From Acidobacteriaceae bacterium (GTDB lineage: Bacteria > Acidobacteriota > Terriglobia > Terriglobales > Acidobacteriaceae): DNA of 64,000 nt. Below are positions 8,691 to 17,966 of this stretch, in pieces. Every line of letters begins with the position of its first letter. The stretch's first letter is position 1. The translations under genes and the position numbers were made by a program. The stretch spans positions 62,001-126,000 of the forward strand of contig JARLFX010000388.1 in the NCBI GenBank assembly GCA_031296355.1. The letters run 5' to 3'. The notes beneath the pieces were generated by a model, which had not been told where the DNA came from, made no database searches, and worked only from the letters and a program-made list of their open reading frames with translations.

Positions 8691-9530
8691 ATGGCTTTCT
8701 TGGAAGCAACTGTTCTTGAGCAGGATTGTGACGGCATGATTGTGATTCGGAGTTGCAAGGGGCACGACGAGCTTGAGGCGTGCGTGCGGATGCAGATCGA
8801 CACATGGGGCTACGACCCGACGGACGTGATTCCGCGCAAGGCGTTTCTGGTGATGCAGAAGGTGGGCGGGCAGGTGCTCGGCGCGTTCGACACGGAGCAG
8901 CCGGGGGCGGCGCCGGAGGGCGAGGCGCGGTCGCTGGTGGGCTTCGCCATGTCTTTGCCGGGGATGAAGACCGGCGAGGGCGCGCCGCGAGCATATCTGC
9001 ACTCGCACATGCTGGCGGTGAAGCCGGAGTACCGCAATCGCGGGCTGGGCGCGCAACTCAAGCTGGAGCAACGGCGTGAGGCGCTGGGGCGGGGCATCGA
9101 GCGGATGGAGTGGACCTTCGATCCGCTGGAAATCAAGAACGCGTATCTCAACATCCACAAGCTGGGGGCGGTGATTCGCCGCTACAGCGTGGATTTCTAT
9201 GGTGTATCCTCATCTCGATTGCAGGGCGGGCTGCCCACGGACCGGCTTACGGCGGAATGGTACATGAAGTCGCCGCGCGTGACCGGGATTCTTGAGGGAC
9301 GCGAGCGGCCTTCATTCCGGATCGAGGAACGCATCGAAGTTCCCGCGGCGATCTACGCGTGGAAGGCCAACGATCAGGATCGCTCCCGGGCCATGGAAGT
9401 GCAGTTGAGGAATCGGCAGAGGTTTCAGGAAGCGTTCAGCAACGGTTTGGCCGTTCTCGGATTCGTCCGCGACGAGGAGGGGAACGGAGTCTTCGAGCTG
9501 GGCTCAGCGGCCCAGTTGGAGCTGGAATAA
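8691..9530 (+). CDS. GNAT-superfamily acyltransferase (predicted N-acyl/succinyltransferase, COG3375-like)
   Basis: 279 aa from ATG 8691, with GGAG 7 nt upstream. The acetyl-CoA-binding part is visible: YLHSHMLAVKPEYRNRGLGAQLKLEQR (strand 4 and the R-x-x-G-x-G/A pyrophosphate loop), then the W-T-F-D-P-L-E-I-K-N-A segment typical of this family. The frame also opens at GTG 8658, inside repeat B, and ATG 8736 aligns with the family N-terminus, so the start is uncertain. It lies 74 nt upstream of an N-acylamino-acid racemase-like enzyme. In Geobacillus an enzyme of this group succinylates D-amino acids for such a racemase; that role is inferred here. Confidence 0.8.
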   Translation: MAFLEATVLEQDCDGMIVIRSCKGHDELEACVRMQIDTWGYDPTDVIPRKAFLVMQKVGGQVLGAFDTEQPGAAPEGEARSLVGFAMSLPGMKTGEGAPRAYLHSHMLAVKPEYRNRGLGAQLKLEQRREALGRGIERMEWTFDPLEIKNAYLNIHKLGAVIRRYSVDFYGVSSSRLQGGLPTDRLTAEWYMKSPRVTGILEGRERPSFRIEERIEVPAAIYAWKANDQDRSRAMEVQLRNRQRFQEAFSNGLAVLGFVRDEEGNGVFELGSAAQLELE

Positions 9531-9604
9531 CCGGCCACAGAGGCAGTCATGAGACACCCACAGCCTAACGATTCAATCACCATGCACCAGGACTCGAACA
9601 CCCT

Positions 9605-10735
9605 ATGAGAATTGACGGAATCATACTTCGCGAACTGCGTCTTCCCCTTGTCCGCCCGTTTGAAACCAGCTTTGGAGTTACACGCGACCGGCGCGTTTTG
9701 CTGGCCGAGATTCGCTCGGAGGGTCTGAGCGGCTGGGGCGAGTGCACGGCCGGCGAGCACCCGTACTTTTCCGGCGAGTCGACCGACACGGCATGGCAGA
9801 TTCTGCTGAACGAGCTGGGACCGATGCTGGCCGGGGCAACGCCGGAGCACGGCGGGGACATTCCGAAGATCTTCAAGAAGGTGCGCGGGAACCCGATGGC
9901 GCGGGCGACGCTGGAAAACGCGATCTGGGATCTGGAGGCACAGCGCGAGGGCGTGCCGCTGGCGCGGCTGCTGGGCGGCGTGCGGGAGACAATTCCGTGC
10001 GGTGTTTCGATCGGCATTCATGCGTCGATTCCGGAGCTGATGGAGACGATTGCGCGCGAGCTGGCGGCGGGGTATCAGCGCATCAAGCTGAAGTGTATGC
10101 GGGGCTGGGATGTGGAGGTATTCGAGTCGGTGCGGACGCGCTGGCCGGAGATCACGCTGAGCTGCGACGCGAACTCGGCATACCGGCTGCGCGACGCGGA
10201 TCACCTGGTCGGCTTCGACAACTTCGATCTGCTGATGATCGAGCAGCCGCTGTGGCACGACGACTTCTACTATCACTCGATGCTGCAGAAGCGGCTGAAC
10301 ACGCCAATCTGCCTGGACGAGTCGATCGGCAACCGGCGCGACGCGCTGGCGGCGATCGAGATGGAGTCGTGCAAAATTATCAACATCAAGCTGGGCCGGG
10401 TGGGCGGTTTCTCCGAAGCGATTGCCGTGCACAACGCGGCCGAGGAACGGGGCGTGCCGGTGTGGTGCGGCGGAATGCTGGAGTCGGGGATCGGGCGCGC
10501 GCACAACATCGCGCTGTCGTCGCTCGAAAACTTCACGCTGCCAGGCGATGTGTCGGCTTCGGCGCGGTACTGGAAGGAAGACATCATCGAGCCGGAGGTC
10601 ACGGTTTCGCCGGTGGGCGAGATTGTGATTCCGGACGTGCCCGGACGCGGCTTTGAAGTGCGCGCGGACCTGATCGAAAAGCTGACGGTGCGCAAGGAAG
10701 AAGTGAGCGCGGTAGAGCTGGTGGGCCGCGGCTGA
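9605..10735 (+). CDS. o-Succinylbenzoate synthase / N-succinylamino-acid racemase family (enolase superfamily)
   Basis: 376-aa muconate-lactonizing subgroup enzyme with the complete catalytic set: KxK motif K161-x-K163 (RIKLKCM), metal ligands D188, E213 and D238 (SCDAN, MIEQP, CLDES) and the opposite-face K262 (INIKLGRVGG). Members are often promiscuous between o-succinylbenzoate synthesis (menaquinone) and racemisation of N-acylamino acids. No menaquinone genes are nearby, while an N-acyltransferase lies just upstream and another GNAT protein 5 nt downstream, which favours the racemase role. That choice is inference. Confidence 0.9.
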   Translation: MRIDGIILRELRLPLVRPFETSFGVTRDRRVLLAEIRSEGLSGWGECTAGEHPYFSGESTDTAWQILLNELGPMLAGATPEHGGDIPKIFKKVRGNPMARATLENAIWDLEAQREGVPLARLLGGVRETIPCGVSIGIHASIPELMETIARELAAGYQRIKLKCMRGWDVEVFESVRTRWPEITLSCDANSAYRLRDADHLVGFDNFDLLMIEQPLWHDDFYYHSMLQKRLNTPICLDESIGNRRDALAAIEMESCKIINIKLGRVGGFSEAIAVHNAAEERGVPVWCGGMLESGIGRAHNIALSSLENFTLPGDVSASARYWKEDIIEPEVTVSPVGEIVIPDVPGRGFEVRADLIEKLTVRKEEVSAVELVGRG

Positions 10736-10740
10736 CCGGC

Positions 10741-11202
10741 ATGGACCCAGCGCAGCTTGCATCGATCGCCTTTGTGGAACAGAACGAGCTGCGCGACGGC
10801 GAGCTGCTGCTCGAACTCAGTTCCTACGCGCGGCATCCATATCACCAGGCGCCGACGTATTCGTTTCGCATGATCCATGCGGAGAGCGGCGCGCACATGG
10901 GCGGCATCCGGCTGCGCGTGGGCTCGACGGCGCATGTGGAGCGCTACGCGGGGCACATTGGCTACGACGTGCGCGAGGCGCATCGCGGACATCACTACGC
11001 GGCGCGGGCGGTGCGGCTGCTGGTGCCGCTGGCGCGGCGGGTGGGGCTCGACCCGCTGTGGATCACCTGCGACCCGGAGAACATGGCCTCGCGGCGGTCC
11101 ATCGAGCTGGCCGGGGGCAGGTTTGTCGAGGTGGTCGAGGTGCCGGCAGACTGCGCGATCCGGCAGAGCGGGCATCCGCTGAAGTGCCGGTTTCGGATCT
11201 AG
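10741..11202 (+). CDS. GNAT family N-acetyltransferase
   Basis: 153-aa GNAT-fold protein of the ribosomal-protein/RimJ-like group. HIGYDVREAHRGHHYAARA carries the acetyl-CoA loop (R-G-H-H-Y-A), and ITCDPENMASRRSIELAGG is the typical C-terminal signature. It starts only 5 nt after the racemase stop, so it is almost surely co-transcribed. The acceptor is unknown. Confidence 0.88.
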   Translation: MDPAQLASIAFVEQNELRDGELLLELSSYARHPYHQAPTYSFRMIHAESGAHMGGIRLRVGSTAHVERYAGHIGYDVREAHRGHHYAARAVRLLVPLARRVGLDPLWITCDPENMASRRSIELAGGRFVEVVEVPADCAIRQSGHPLKCRFRI

Positions 11203-11333
11203 GTTAGGCAGGGAACCGGCCGGAGACGCGCTGCGTACTGGATGTGCGGCGGGGAAACTTTGGCGACGGAATCGCGTCTGTATGAACACGGGCGGCCGAT
11301 CCGGCAAGTTTCGCGCCGCCGGAGGTTAATAGC

Positions 11334-12272
11334 TTGACTCCCCAGGAAGAACAGCTTGTAGGCTCGCTCGTGGAGCGAGTGAACCAGACACAACTTACTG
11401 AAAAAGATCCCGATGCCGAGGCGCTGCTGGCGCGCGAGCTCGGGCCGAACCCCGACGCGCTCTACATTCTGGCGCAGACCGTGCTGGTGCAGAACATGGC
11501 GCTGGAGCAGGCGAAGGCGCAGATTGGCGGTTTGCAACAGCAGTTGCAGCAGGCGCAGCAGTCCAAGCCGGCGCACGCGACGAGTTTTCTGGGCAGCCTG
11601 CTGGGCAAGCGCGACCCGGAGCCCGCACCGCAGCCGCCGGCTCCAGCGCAATACCAGAGCGGCTATCAGCCGGTGAATCCGCAATATACGCCGGCGTACG
11701 GGCAGCCCGGCTATGCGCAACCCGGGCCGGTCTATGGCCAACCGCAGTACGTGCCGGTGCAGAGCGGGCAGCCGAGCTTTCTGCGCGGAGCAATGCAGAC
11801 GGCGGCGGGCGTGGCGGCGGGTGCGCTGGCGTTCGAGGGCGTGGAATCGCTGCTGCACGGCGGATTTGGACGTGGCGGCTACGGCTGGGGCGAGCCGGGG
11901 ATGGGCATGGGCGGCTTTGGCGCGCCGATGGGCATGGGACAGGCGGGCTTCGAGCGGCCGGTGGAAGAGACGGTTATCAACAACAACTACTACGACGATG
12001 ATCGCGGCGGCGGCGCGAGTGAGCATCATGCGGAGGCGTCGGGTTTTCACGACACGTCGGACGCGGGCGGGCGTGGATTCGACGGCGGCGGGGCGCACCT
12101 TGCGAATGCCGACTATCGCGGCGGCGACGGCGGCAATGAACTGGACGCGGCCAACGATGCGCAGACGGACGACAGCAGCTACGACGACCAGTCGGGCGAC
12201 GACGGCGGCGGGTACGACGATCAGTCCGGGGACGATGGCGGCGGATTCGATTCAGGCGACAACCTGCTGTAA
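11334..12272 (+). CDS. DUF2076-type protein with Gly/Asp-rich tail
   Basis: 312 aa. The N-terminal helical region (MTPQEEQLVGSLVERVNQTQ to about residue 80, Gln-rich coiled coil LQQQLQQAQQ) matches the DUF2076 pattern. It is followed by Pro/Tyr/Gln-rich repeats (YGQPGYAQP type), a hydrophobic Ala/Gly segment (FLRGAMQTAAGVAAGALAFEG) and a Gly-rich stretch. The C-terminus is a strongly acidic tail in which YDDQSGDDGGG occurs twice in tandem. The TTG start has GGAGG 8 nt upstream. Function of the family is unknown. Confidence 0.8.
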   Translation: MTPQEEQLVGSLVERVNQTQLTEKDPDAEALLARELGPNPDALYILAQTVLVQNMALEQAKAQIGGLQQQLQQAQQSKPAHATSFLGSLLGKRDPEPAPQPPAPAQYQSGYQPVNPQYTPAYGQPGYAQPGPVYGQPQYVPVQSGQPSFLRGAMQTAAGVAAGALAFEGVESLLHGGFGRGGYGWGEPGMGMGGFGAPMGMGQAGFERPVEETVINNNYYDDDRGGGASEHHAEASGFHDTSDAGGRGFDGGGAHLANADYRGGDGGNELDAANDAQTDDSSYDDQSGDDGGGYDDQSGDDGGGFDSGDNLL

Positions 12273-12358
12273 CTTCAGGAAGAACGGCAGCGCGGACCGG
12301 GAGCCGGGCGGAGGCGTGAACGCCGCGCCCGGCCGGGCTCGATCCCGAGCAATGCCAG

Positions 12359-12367
12359 TGATATACT
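12359..12367 (+). promoter_or_regulatory. Extended -10 promoter candidate for yebC
   Basis: TGATATACT, an extended TGn plus TATACT, lies about 53 nt before the yebC ATG. There is no good -35 at the usual distance, as is common for extended -10 promoters. Confidence 0.45.
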
Positions 12368-12420
12368 CACTTGGGCGGAAGCATGTCTGCGCCCGCATTT
12401 TCAGGTTGACTGAGGTTGCC

Positions 12421-13167
<747 letters not shown>

Positions 13168-13190
13168 AGCGGACCCATCCGGAAATAGTG

Positions 13191-13217
13191 AAGGCCGCCC
13201 GGTTGTGGCGGCCTTTT
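13191..13217 (+). terminator. Rho-independent terminator after yebC
   Basis: AAGGCCGCC, a 7-nt loop, then GGCGGCCTT followed by TTC. It lies 23 nt after the yebC stop and upstream of the PagL-like gene start at 13253. Confidence 0.75.
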
Positions 13218-13252
13218 CATGGAAGCCGCAAGGCAGAGAGAGAAGGATAGAC

Positions 13253-13957
13253 GTGATTCGCAGCGCAAAGATCACCCTGTTGCTGCTGGCCATGGCCGGC
13301 AGCGCACTGGCGCAAAACGCACCGAAGGCCGATGTCGCCGAAAACCCCGTCGCGCAGGCGCGTAATCCGCGGAGCTGGTCCTATGGGCCGATCGCGAACT
13401 GGGGCACGGGCGTGGGCGAGCGCTCGGACTTCAAGTTCTTCTTTGCCGGCGCGCATGTGGGCAAGGTTTTGACGCCGGTCAGGCGCGCGGGCATCTTCAG
13501 CGGCCAGTTCGAGCTGGGCGCGGACGTGATTCCGTTCTGGCAGTCCTATACGCCAGCGGCGCACACCAACACGTACACGGTGGGCGATGTCACGTATACC
13601 CAAAAGATCGCGGGCGGCACCTACACGGGCGTGAGCCTGACGCCGGTGATCTTCCGCTGGAATTTGCTGACCAGGTCGGCGCGCATCCAGCCGTGGTTTC
13701 AGGCGGCGGGCGGACTGATCTACACCACGCACAAGTATCCGCCGAACGTGCTGGTTCCGGAGGGGACGGCGGGCGGCACGTCGGTGTGGAACTTCTCGCC
13801 GCAGGGCGGCGGAGGCATCCACTATTTCGTGCGGCCGGGGCGGTCGATCGACTTTGGAGTGAATGCCGTGCACATCTCGTCGGCGTCGCTGGGCGACCGG
13901 AACCCGGGTGTGAACGCCAGCATTCAACTGCAGGTGGGGTATTCGTTCTGGAAATGA
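13253..13957 (+). CDS. Acyloxyacyl hydrolase / PagL-like lipid A 3-O-deacylase
   Basis: 234-aa outer-membrane beta-barrel candidate. A signal peptide (IRSAKITLLLLAMAGSALAQ) is followed by alternating-hydrophobicity strands. The C-terminus has the His-x-Ser pair of PagL in AVHISSASLGDRNPG and ends with the barrel-type VGYSFWK. PagL enzymes remove the 3-O-linked acyl chain from lipid A in the outer membrane. GTG 13253 is chosen because AGAAGGA precedes it and a signal peptide follows directly. The stop overlaps the next gene's start (ATGA). Confidence 0.75.
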   Translation: MIRSAKITLLLLAMAGSALAQNAPKADVAENPVAQARNPRSWSYGPIANWGTGVGERSDFKFFFAGAHVGKVLTPVRRAGIFSGQFELGADVIPFWQSYTPAAHTNTYTVGDVTYTQKIAGGTYTGVSLTPVIFRWNLLTRSARIQPWFQAAGGLIYTTHKYPPNVLVPEGTAGGTSVWNFSPQGGGGIHYFVRPGRSIDFGVNAVHISSASLGDRNPGVNASIQLQVGYSFWK

Positions 13958-14880
13958 CAGGGAAGCCGCAGATCGTGGAGTGCGTGCCGAACTACTCGGA
14001 GGGCCGCGATGTTCGCAAAGTGGAAGCGATCGTGGCCGCGATGCGAGTGGACGGCGTGCACCTGCTGGACTGGTCGATGGACACAGACCACAACCGCTCG
14101 GTGGTGACGGTGGCCGGGGAACCGGCGGCGGTGGTGGAGTCGGCGGTGCGCGGCGCGGGCAAGGCGGCGGAACTGATCGATCTGACGGCCCAGGACGGTG
14201 TGCATCCGCGGATTGGCGCGGCGGATGTGATTCCGTTTGTGCCGATCTCGGGCGTGCGGCTGGAGCAGTGCGCGGTGCTGGCGCGGCAGGCCGGCGCGGA
14301 GATATGGCAGCGCTTCGGCGTGCCGGTGTACTTCTATGAAGCGGCGGCGTCGCGCCCGGACCGGGTGAACCTGGAAGATGTTCGGAAGGGGCAGTTCGAG
14401 GGTCTGCAAGCCGCGGCGCGGAAAGAGTCGGCGCGCAAGCCGGACATGGGCGGCCCGGCGCTGCATCCGACCGCCGGGGCCAGCGCCGTGGGGGCACGCA
14501 AATTCCTGATTGCCTATAACATCTACTTCGACTCGACGGACGTGGCGATGGTGCGGGCCATGGCCCGCGAGGTACGCGCTTCGAGCGGCGGGCTGAAGGG
14601 GGTAAAAGCCCTGGGAGTGCTGGCGCACGGCCGGGCCCAGCTCACGATGAATATCACGGATTTCGTGGTGACGCCGGTATCGCAGGTGTACGAGGCGGTT
14701 TCGCGTCTGGCGCTGCGGCATAAGACGGTGCCGGTGGAGGGCGAGATCATCGGCCTGGTGCCGGAAGCGGCGTGCGAGCGCGAAAGCGAGTGGATGCGTC
14801 AATTAAGTGCGTTCGACCCGGAGACCAAGATTCTGGAGCGCCGACTGGCGTCTCCACTGTCATGGCCCCGGGAGGCGTAG
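13954..14880 (+). CDS. Glutamate formimidoyltransferase
   Basis: 308-aa single-function version of the N-terminal half of mammalian FTCD. It transfers the formimino group of formiminoglutamate to tetrahydrofolate in histidine breakdown. Diagnostic blocks are ECVPNYSEGRD at the N-terminus, DHNRSVVTVAG, DGVHPRIGAADVIPFVPI and YFYEAAA. The start ATG overlaps the stop of the PagL-like gene by 4 nt, so translation is probably coupled. No other histidine-degradation gene is in the window. Confidence 0.95.
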   Translation: MTGKPQIVECVPNYSEGRDVRKVEAIVAAMRVDGVHLLDWSMDTDHNRSVVTVAGEPAAVVESAVRGAGKAAELIDLTAQDGVHPRIGAADVIPFVPISGVRLEQCAVLARQAGAEIWQRFGVPVYFYEAAASRPDRVNLEDVRKGQFEGLQAAARKESARKPDMGGPALHPTAGASAVGARKFLIAYNIYFDSTDVAMVRAMAREVRASSGGLKGVKALGVLAHGRAQLTMNITDFVVTPVSQVYEAVSRLALRHKTVPVEGEIIGLVPEAACERESEWMRQLSAFDPETKILERRLASPLSWPREA

Positions 14881-15034
14881 GCAGCGCCGAGCCGGCGGTG
14901 GGCCGGTACGGATCACGTTAGCGAAGTGATTAAAAATCTAAAGGGTGCAGGTATGTTCTTCAGGTAAAACCTGAAGGTCTCGATGGCGTACTGGATGAGT
15001 TAGCCGCGACGGCCCGCATTCCAGGAGGACGAAT

Positions 15035-15991
15035 TTGTTCGGTAATTCTGTTCGGTATTTGTTCTGCGCGGGTGCGCTTGCCGGCGCTTCACTGCCGGCC
15101 TTGGCGGCACAGTTGAACAACGACGCACGCGCGGCGATTCCCCGCGAAGTGCAGCAGTTGGTGGTGATCGACTACCGCGCCATGCAGGATTCAGACACGG
15201 CTATGAGGCTGCGCGACAAGTTGATGCCGCCCGATCTGAAGCAATTCGACGATGCACTGCGCAAGTCGGGCTTGAATGAGAACCACGATGTGGACAGTCT
15301 GGCGTTTGCGCTGTACCGCGTGGCCGGGGCGACCGATCAGCTCGAGACCGTTGGCGTTGCACAAGGGCAGTTTCCGGTCGAAGACATTGTGGCGAACTTC
15401 CGCAAGCAGAAGGTGAAGGCGGCGGTGCTTCGCACCAACCGGATTTACCCGATGGGCAAGACCGGAATGGTGCTGTGCTTCGTCGATCCCTCGACGATGG
15501 TCTTCGGCAGCACGACGGCGGTGAAGCAGGCGCTGAACGCGCGCGACGGCCTGACGCAGAGCCTGCTGAACAACAGCTCGATGATGGACGAGATGCGGTC
15601 GGTGGACACCGAGCCGCTGTGGAGCATTCTGGATTCGAAGGGCACGCAGACGATGATGCGCGGGCTGCTGGGCGAGGCTGGTTCGGTGGCCGACTACGAG
15701 TCGGTGCAGAAGCGGCTGCAGGGCTCGTGGTACGCAATGAGCTTCCAGCACGGGGTGAAGTTCGACCTGACGATCTCGACCGGCGACACACTGGCGGCGG
15801 TGACGATTTCGACGATGCTGAACGTGGCGGTGATGTACCGCAAGACGACCGGTTCGGACTCCGAGAAGGCCGCGCTTGCGGATACGGATGTTTCGTCGAG
15901 CGCGGGCAAGCTGACGGTGCACTTCGCGGCCTCGAACGCGCAGTTCAACAGCCTGCTTCAGTCCGAGCTGTTCCGGAGTATTGTCCGCTAG
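15035..15991 (+). CDS. Secreted protein of unknown function
   Basis: 318 aa, not recognised. The TTG start follows a strong GGAGG (aggaggacgaa). An N-terminal signal-peptide-like segment (YLFCAGALAGASLPALAAQ) is followed by a mixed alpha/beta body without a motif I can name. Residues about 40-165 read as a folded domain (VQQLVVIDYRAMQDSD through GKTGMVLCFVDPSTMVFGS), and a second block with similar strand patterning runs about 230-300. Possibly a periplasmic sensor or substrate-tracking protein, but nothing in the sequence decides this. Convergent with the diguanylate cyclase gene. Confidence 0.6.
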   Translation: MFGNSVRYLFCAGALAGASLPALAAQLNNDARAAIPREVQQLVVIDYRAMQDSDTAMRLRDKLMPPDLKQFDDALRKSGLNENHDVDSLAFALYRVAGATDQLETVGVAQGQFPVEDIVANFRKQKVKAAVLRTNRIYPMGKTGMVLCFVDPSTMVFGSTTAVKQALNARDGLTQSLLNNSSMMDEMRSVDTEPLWSILDSKGTQTMMRGLLGEAGSVADYESVQKRLQGSWYAMSFQHGVKFDLTISTGDTLAAVTISTMLNVAVMYRKTTGSDSEKAALADTDVSSSAGKLTVHFAASNAQFNSLLQSELFRSIVR

Positions 15992-16014
15992 TACCGTGAC
16001 TGCGTGGGTTGGTG

Positions 16015-16054
16015 GCTGCCCCCGGTCTCAGAAACGAGACCGGAGGCATGCGCA
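16015..16054. repeat. Dispersed palindrome family A, copy 3
   Basis: cccggtctc, a short loop, gagaccgg and then the degraded flank aggcatgc instead of ggggcaccc. It lies between convergent genes (15991 and 16086). Confidence 0.7.
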
Positions 16055-16085
16055 TCGGTTCTGTAAGTAGCAAAGCGAAAACGTC

Positions 16086-17966
16086 TTAGCTGGCGCGGGG
16101 GACCGATGAGGCTACCTGGGCGAGATCGCCGTTGTTGCAGACGCGATTTCGCCCGGAGTTTTTGGATTCATAGAGAGCCTCGTCGGCGTACTGGACGAGC
16201 AGGGCGGGTTCCTGGCCGGCTCTTGGCATCATGGTGGCGCAGCCGAGGGAGACGGTGACGATGCCGTGCTGGTTGCCGGGATGCAGGATGTGTTCGCGCT
16301 CGACGGCCGTGCGCACTTCTTCGGCAAGCTGAAGAGCGCCGGAGTTGGCGGTGTTGGGCAGGATGAAGACGAACTCCTCGCCGCCATAGCGGGCCACCAG
16401 ATCGCCGGGGCGCGCCACCTGCCGGCGCGCAATGTCGGCTACCTGCTGCAGACAACCGTCGCCGCGGAGATGGCCGTAGGTGTCGTTGTAGATCTTGAAC
16501 AAATCCACGTCGAGCATAAGGACGGACATGGGCATGTGCTCGCGCGCGCAGCGCCGCCACTCCTGCTTGAGGCGGTGATCGAAGTGACGGCGGTTGGCGA
16601 GGCCGGTGAGGCCGTCGGTGATGGCCATCGCTTCGAGAGCCTGGTAGGCGTCGCGGAGCTGCTGGTCGGCGGCTTTGCGCTCGGTGATGTCGCGGACGAT
16701 GTTGATGACGCCGGTGAGGACGCCAGTGACCGGGTCGTGCACCGGGCGGATGTTGGCTTCGACCCAGACATATTCGCCATTCTTGCGGAGCACGCGGTAT
16801 TCGAGCAGAGCGCCTTCGCCGCCGATACGGATGCTGCTGACGAGCGCTTCGACGGCGGGGCGGTCGGCTGGATAAACGATTTCGATGGTCCTATGACGCA
16901 TGTCTTCATCGCGGTCCCATCCCCCCAAGACGGCGGCGGAGGGAGAGATGTAGGAGCGGCGGCCGCTGAAGTCGGCGAGGACCATGACATCGCGGAGGTT
17001 TTCGGTAATGAGCGAGAACATGTGCGCCGATTGGAGCAGGCGGCGCTCGGTGGCGCGCAGCTCATCGACGACGGAGGAGACCGTGTAGAGGATGAAGACG
17101 CCGCAGATGATGAACACGTGCAGCAGCACGCTGGTGTGCACGAAGGCGCCGGACATGTTCATGCCGTGCGCGTAGGGGCCGAGTCCGCGCAGGGTGAACC
17201 AACTGGCTTCGCTGGCCAAGACAAAGAGCGACACCGCACCCCATCCCTGCCCCATGCGCAGCACAACGAGGGCGAGTAGCGGGTAGATGGCGAAAAGGAA
17301 CATTTCCGCGGTCCCGGAGAATGCCGCGTAGCCGGCGATGACCAGCAACAGGAACAGCATGATGTCCTTACGGTGGGGCCTGGTCTCGCGCAGGTTGACG
17401 CGGAAGACCGCGACCATCGAGGGCGTCAGCATGAGGATGCCGAGGGCGTCGGCGGTGTAGAGTTGTCCAAACTCGCGGAAGGCCGACTGGCCGGTCCAGA
17501 CGAAGTCGAGAAATGCCAGGGGAAAGCCGATCAGGAGAGGCACGCCGACCACGGCGATGCCAAGAAAGCGCACCAGGTAGTGCGGATCGGTAAAGCGGGG
17601 CAGTTGCGTCGAGCGCGAGCGCAATAGCCAAGCCGCGAGAATCGGCTCGACGAGGATGCGTATGCACCGCAGGAGCACGAAGTGGTGCGAATCGCCGACG
17701 TTGATGTGCCCGGCGACGGTTGCGATATAGCCGATCAGAACGTATAGCGGCCATTTCCAGCGCGGCACCAGCAGCAGATAGGACAGGACGATCGCGTTGG
17801 ACAGCAGGATTAAGGAGATGCCGTTTTCAAGGCGGGCAAAGTCGTGTACATAGACGATGGACAGAACGACCAGAACGAACAGGGAGATGCCTGGCAGCAG
17901 GGAGGAAAAGGACCGCCATGCGGTTGCCCTGTGTCTTTGGCCCTTGGGTCGAAACGTCCTGCGCAC
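16086..17966 (-). CDS. Diguanylate cyclase with MASE1-like membrane sensor and PAS domain
   Basis: 626-aa membrane-bound c-di-GMP synthase. About eight N-terminal transmembrane helices (to about residue 300) resemble a MASE1 sensor. A PAS/PAC domain follows (SLITENLRDVMVLADFSGRRSYISPSA form, ending in VINIVRDITERK), then a GGDEF domain (DGLTGLANRRHFD onward). The catalytic loop is RYGGEEF (GGEEF at 528-532) and the inhibitory RxxD site is RPGD (519-522) at the correct spacing, so product feedback inhibition is expected. The GTG start has GGGAG about 8 nt upstream. The signal sensed is unknown. Confidence 0.92.
   Translation of the reverse strand: MRRTFRPKGQRHRATAWRSFSSLLPGISLFVLVVLSIVYVHDFARLENGISLILLSNAIVLSYLLLVPRWKWPLYVLIGYIATVAGHINVGDSHHFVLLRCIRILVEPILAAWLLRSRSTQLPRFTDPHYLVRFLGIAVVGVPLLIGFPLAFLDFVWTGQSAFREFGQLYTADALGILMLTPSMVAVFRVNLRETRPHRKDIMLFLLLVIAGYAAFSGTAEMFLFAIYPLLALVVLRMGQGWGAVSLFVLASEASWFTLRGLGPYAHGMNMSGAFVHTSVLLHVFIICGVFILYTVSSVVDELRATERRLLQSAHMFSLITENLRDVMVLADFSGRRSYISPSAAVLGGWDRDEDMRHRTIEIVYPADRPAVEALVSSIRIGGEGALLEYRVLRKNGEYVWVEANIRPVHDPVTGVLTGVINIVRDITERKAADQQLRDAYQALEAMAITDGLTGLANRRHFDHRLKQEWRRCAREHMPMSVLMLDVDLFKIYNDTYGHLRGDGCLQQVADIARRQVARPGDLVARYGGEEFVFILPNTANSGALQLAEEVRTAVEREHILHPGNQHGIVTVSLGCATMMPRAGQEPALLVQYADEALYESKNSGRNRVCNNGDLAQVASSVPRAS

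Noticed and set aside
9605..10735. Firm assignment of the enolase-superfamily gene as menC
   Set aside because: No menaquinone gene is nearby and an N-acyltransferase gene precedes it, so the specific symbol is not supported.
11713..12420. Upstream extension of the yebC frame through the DUF2076 gene
   Set aside because: The sequence before MSGHSKWATIKHKK is Arg-rich shadow, and ATG 12421 is the universal family start.
14881..15034. Riboswitch before the secreted hypothetical gene
   Set aside because: Only a short hairpin (cttcaggt/acctgaag near 14957-14975) is visible; no known aptamer core.
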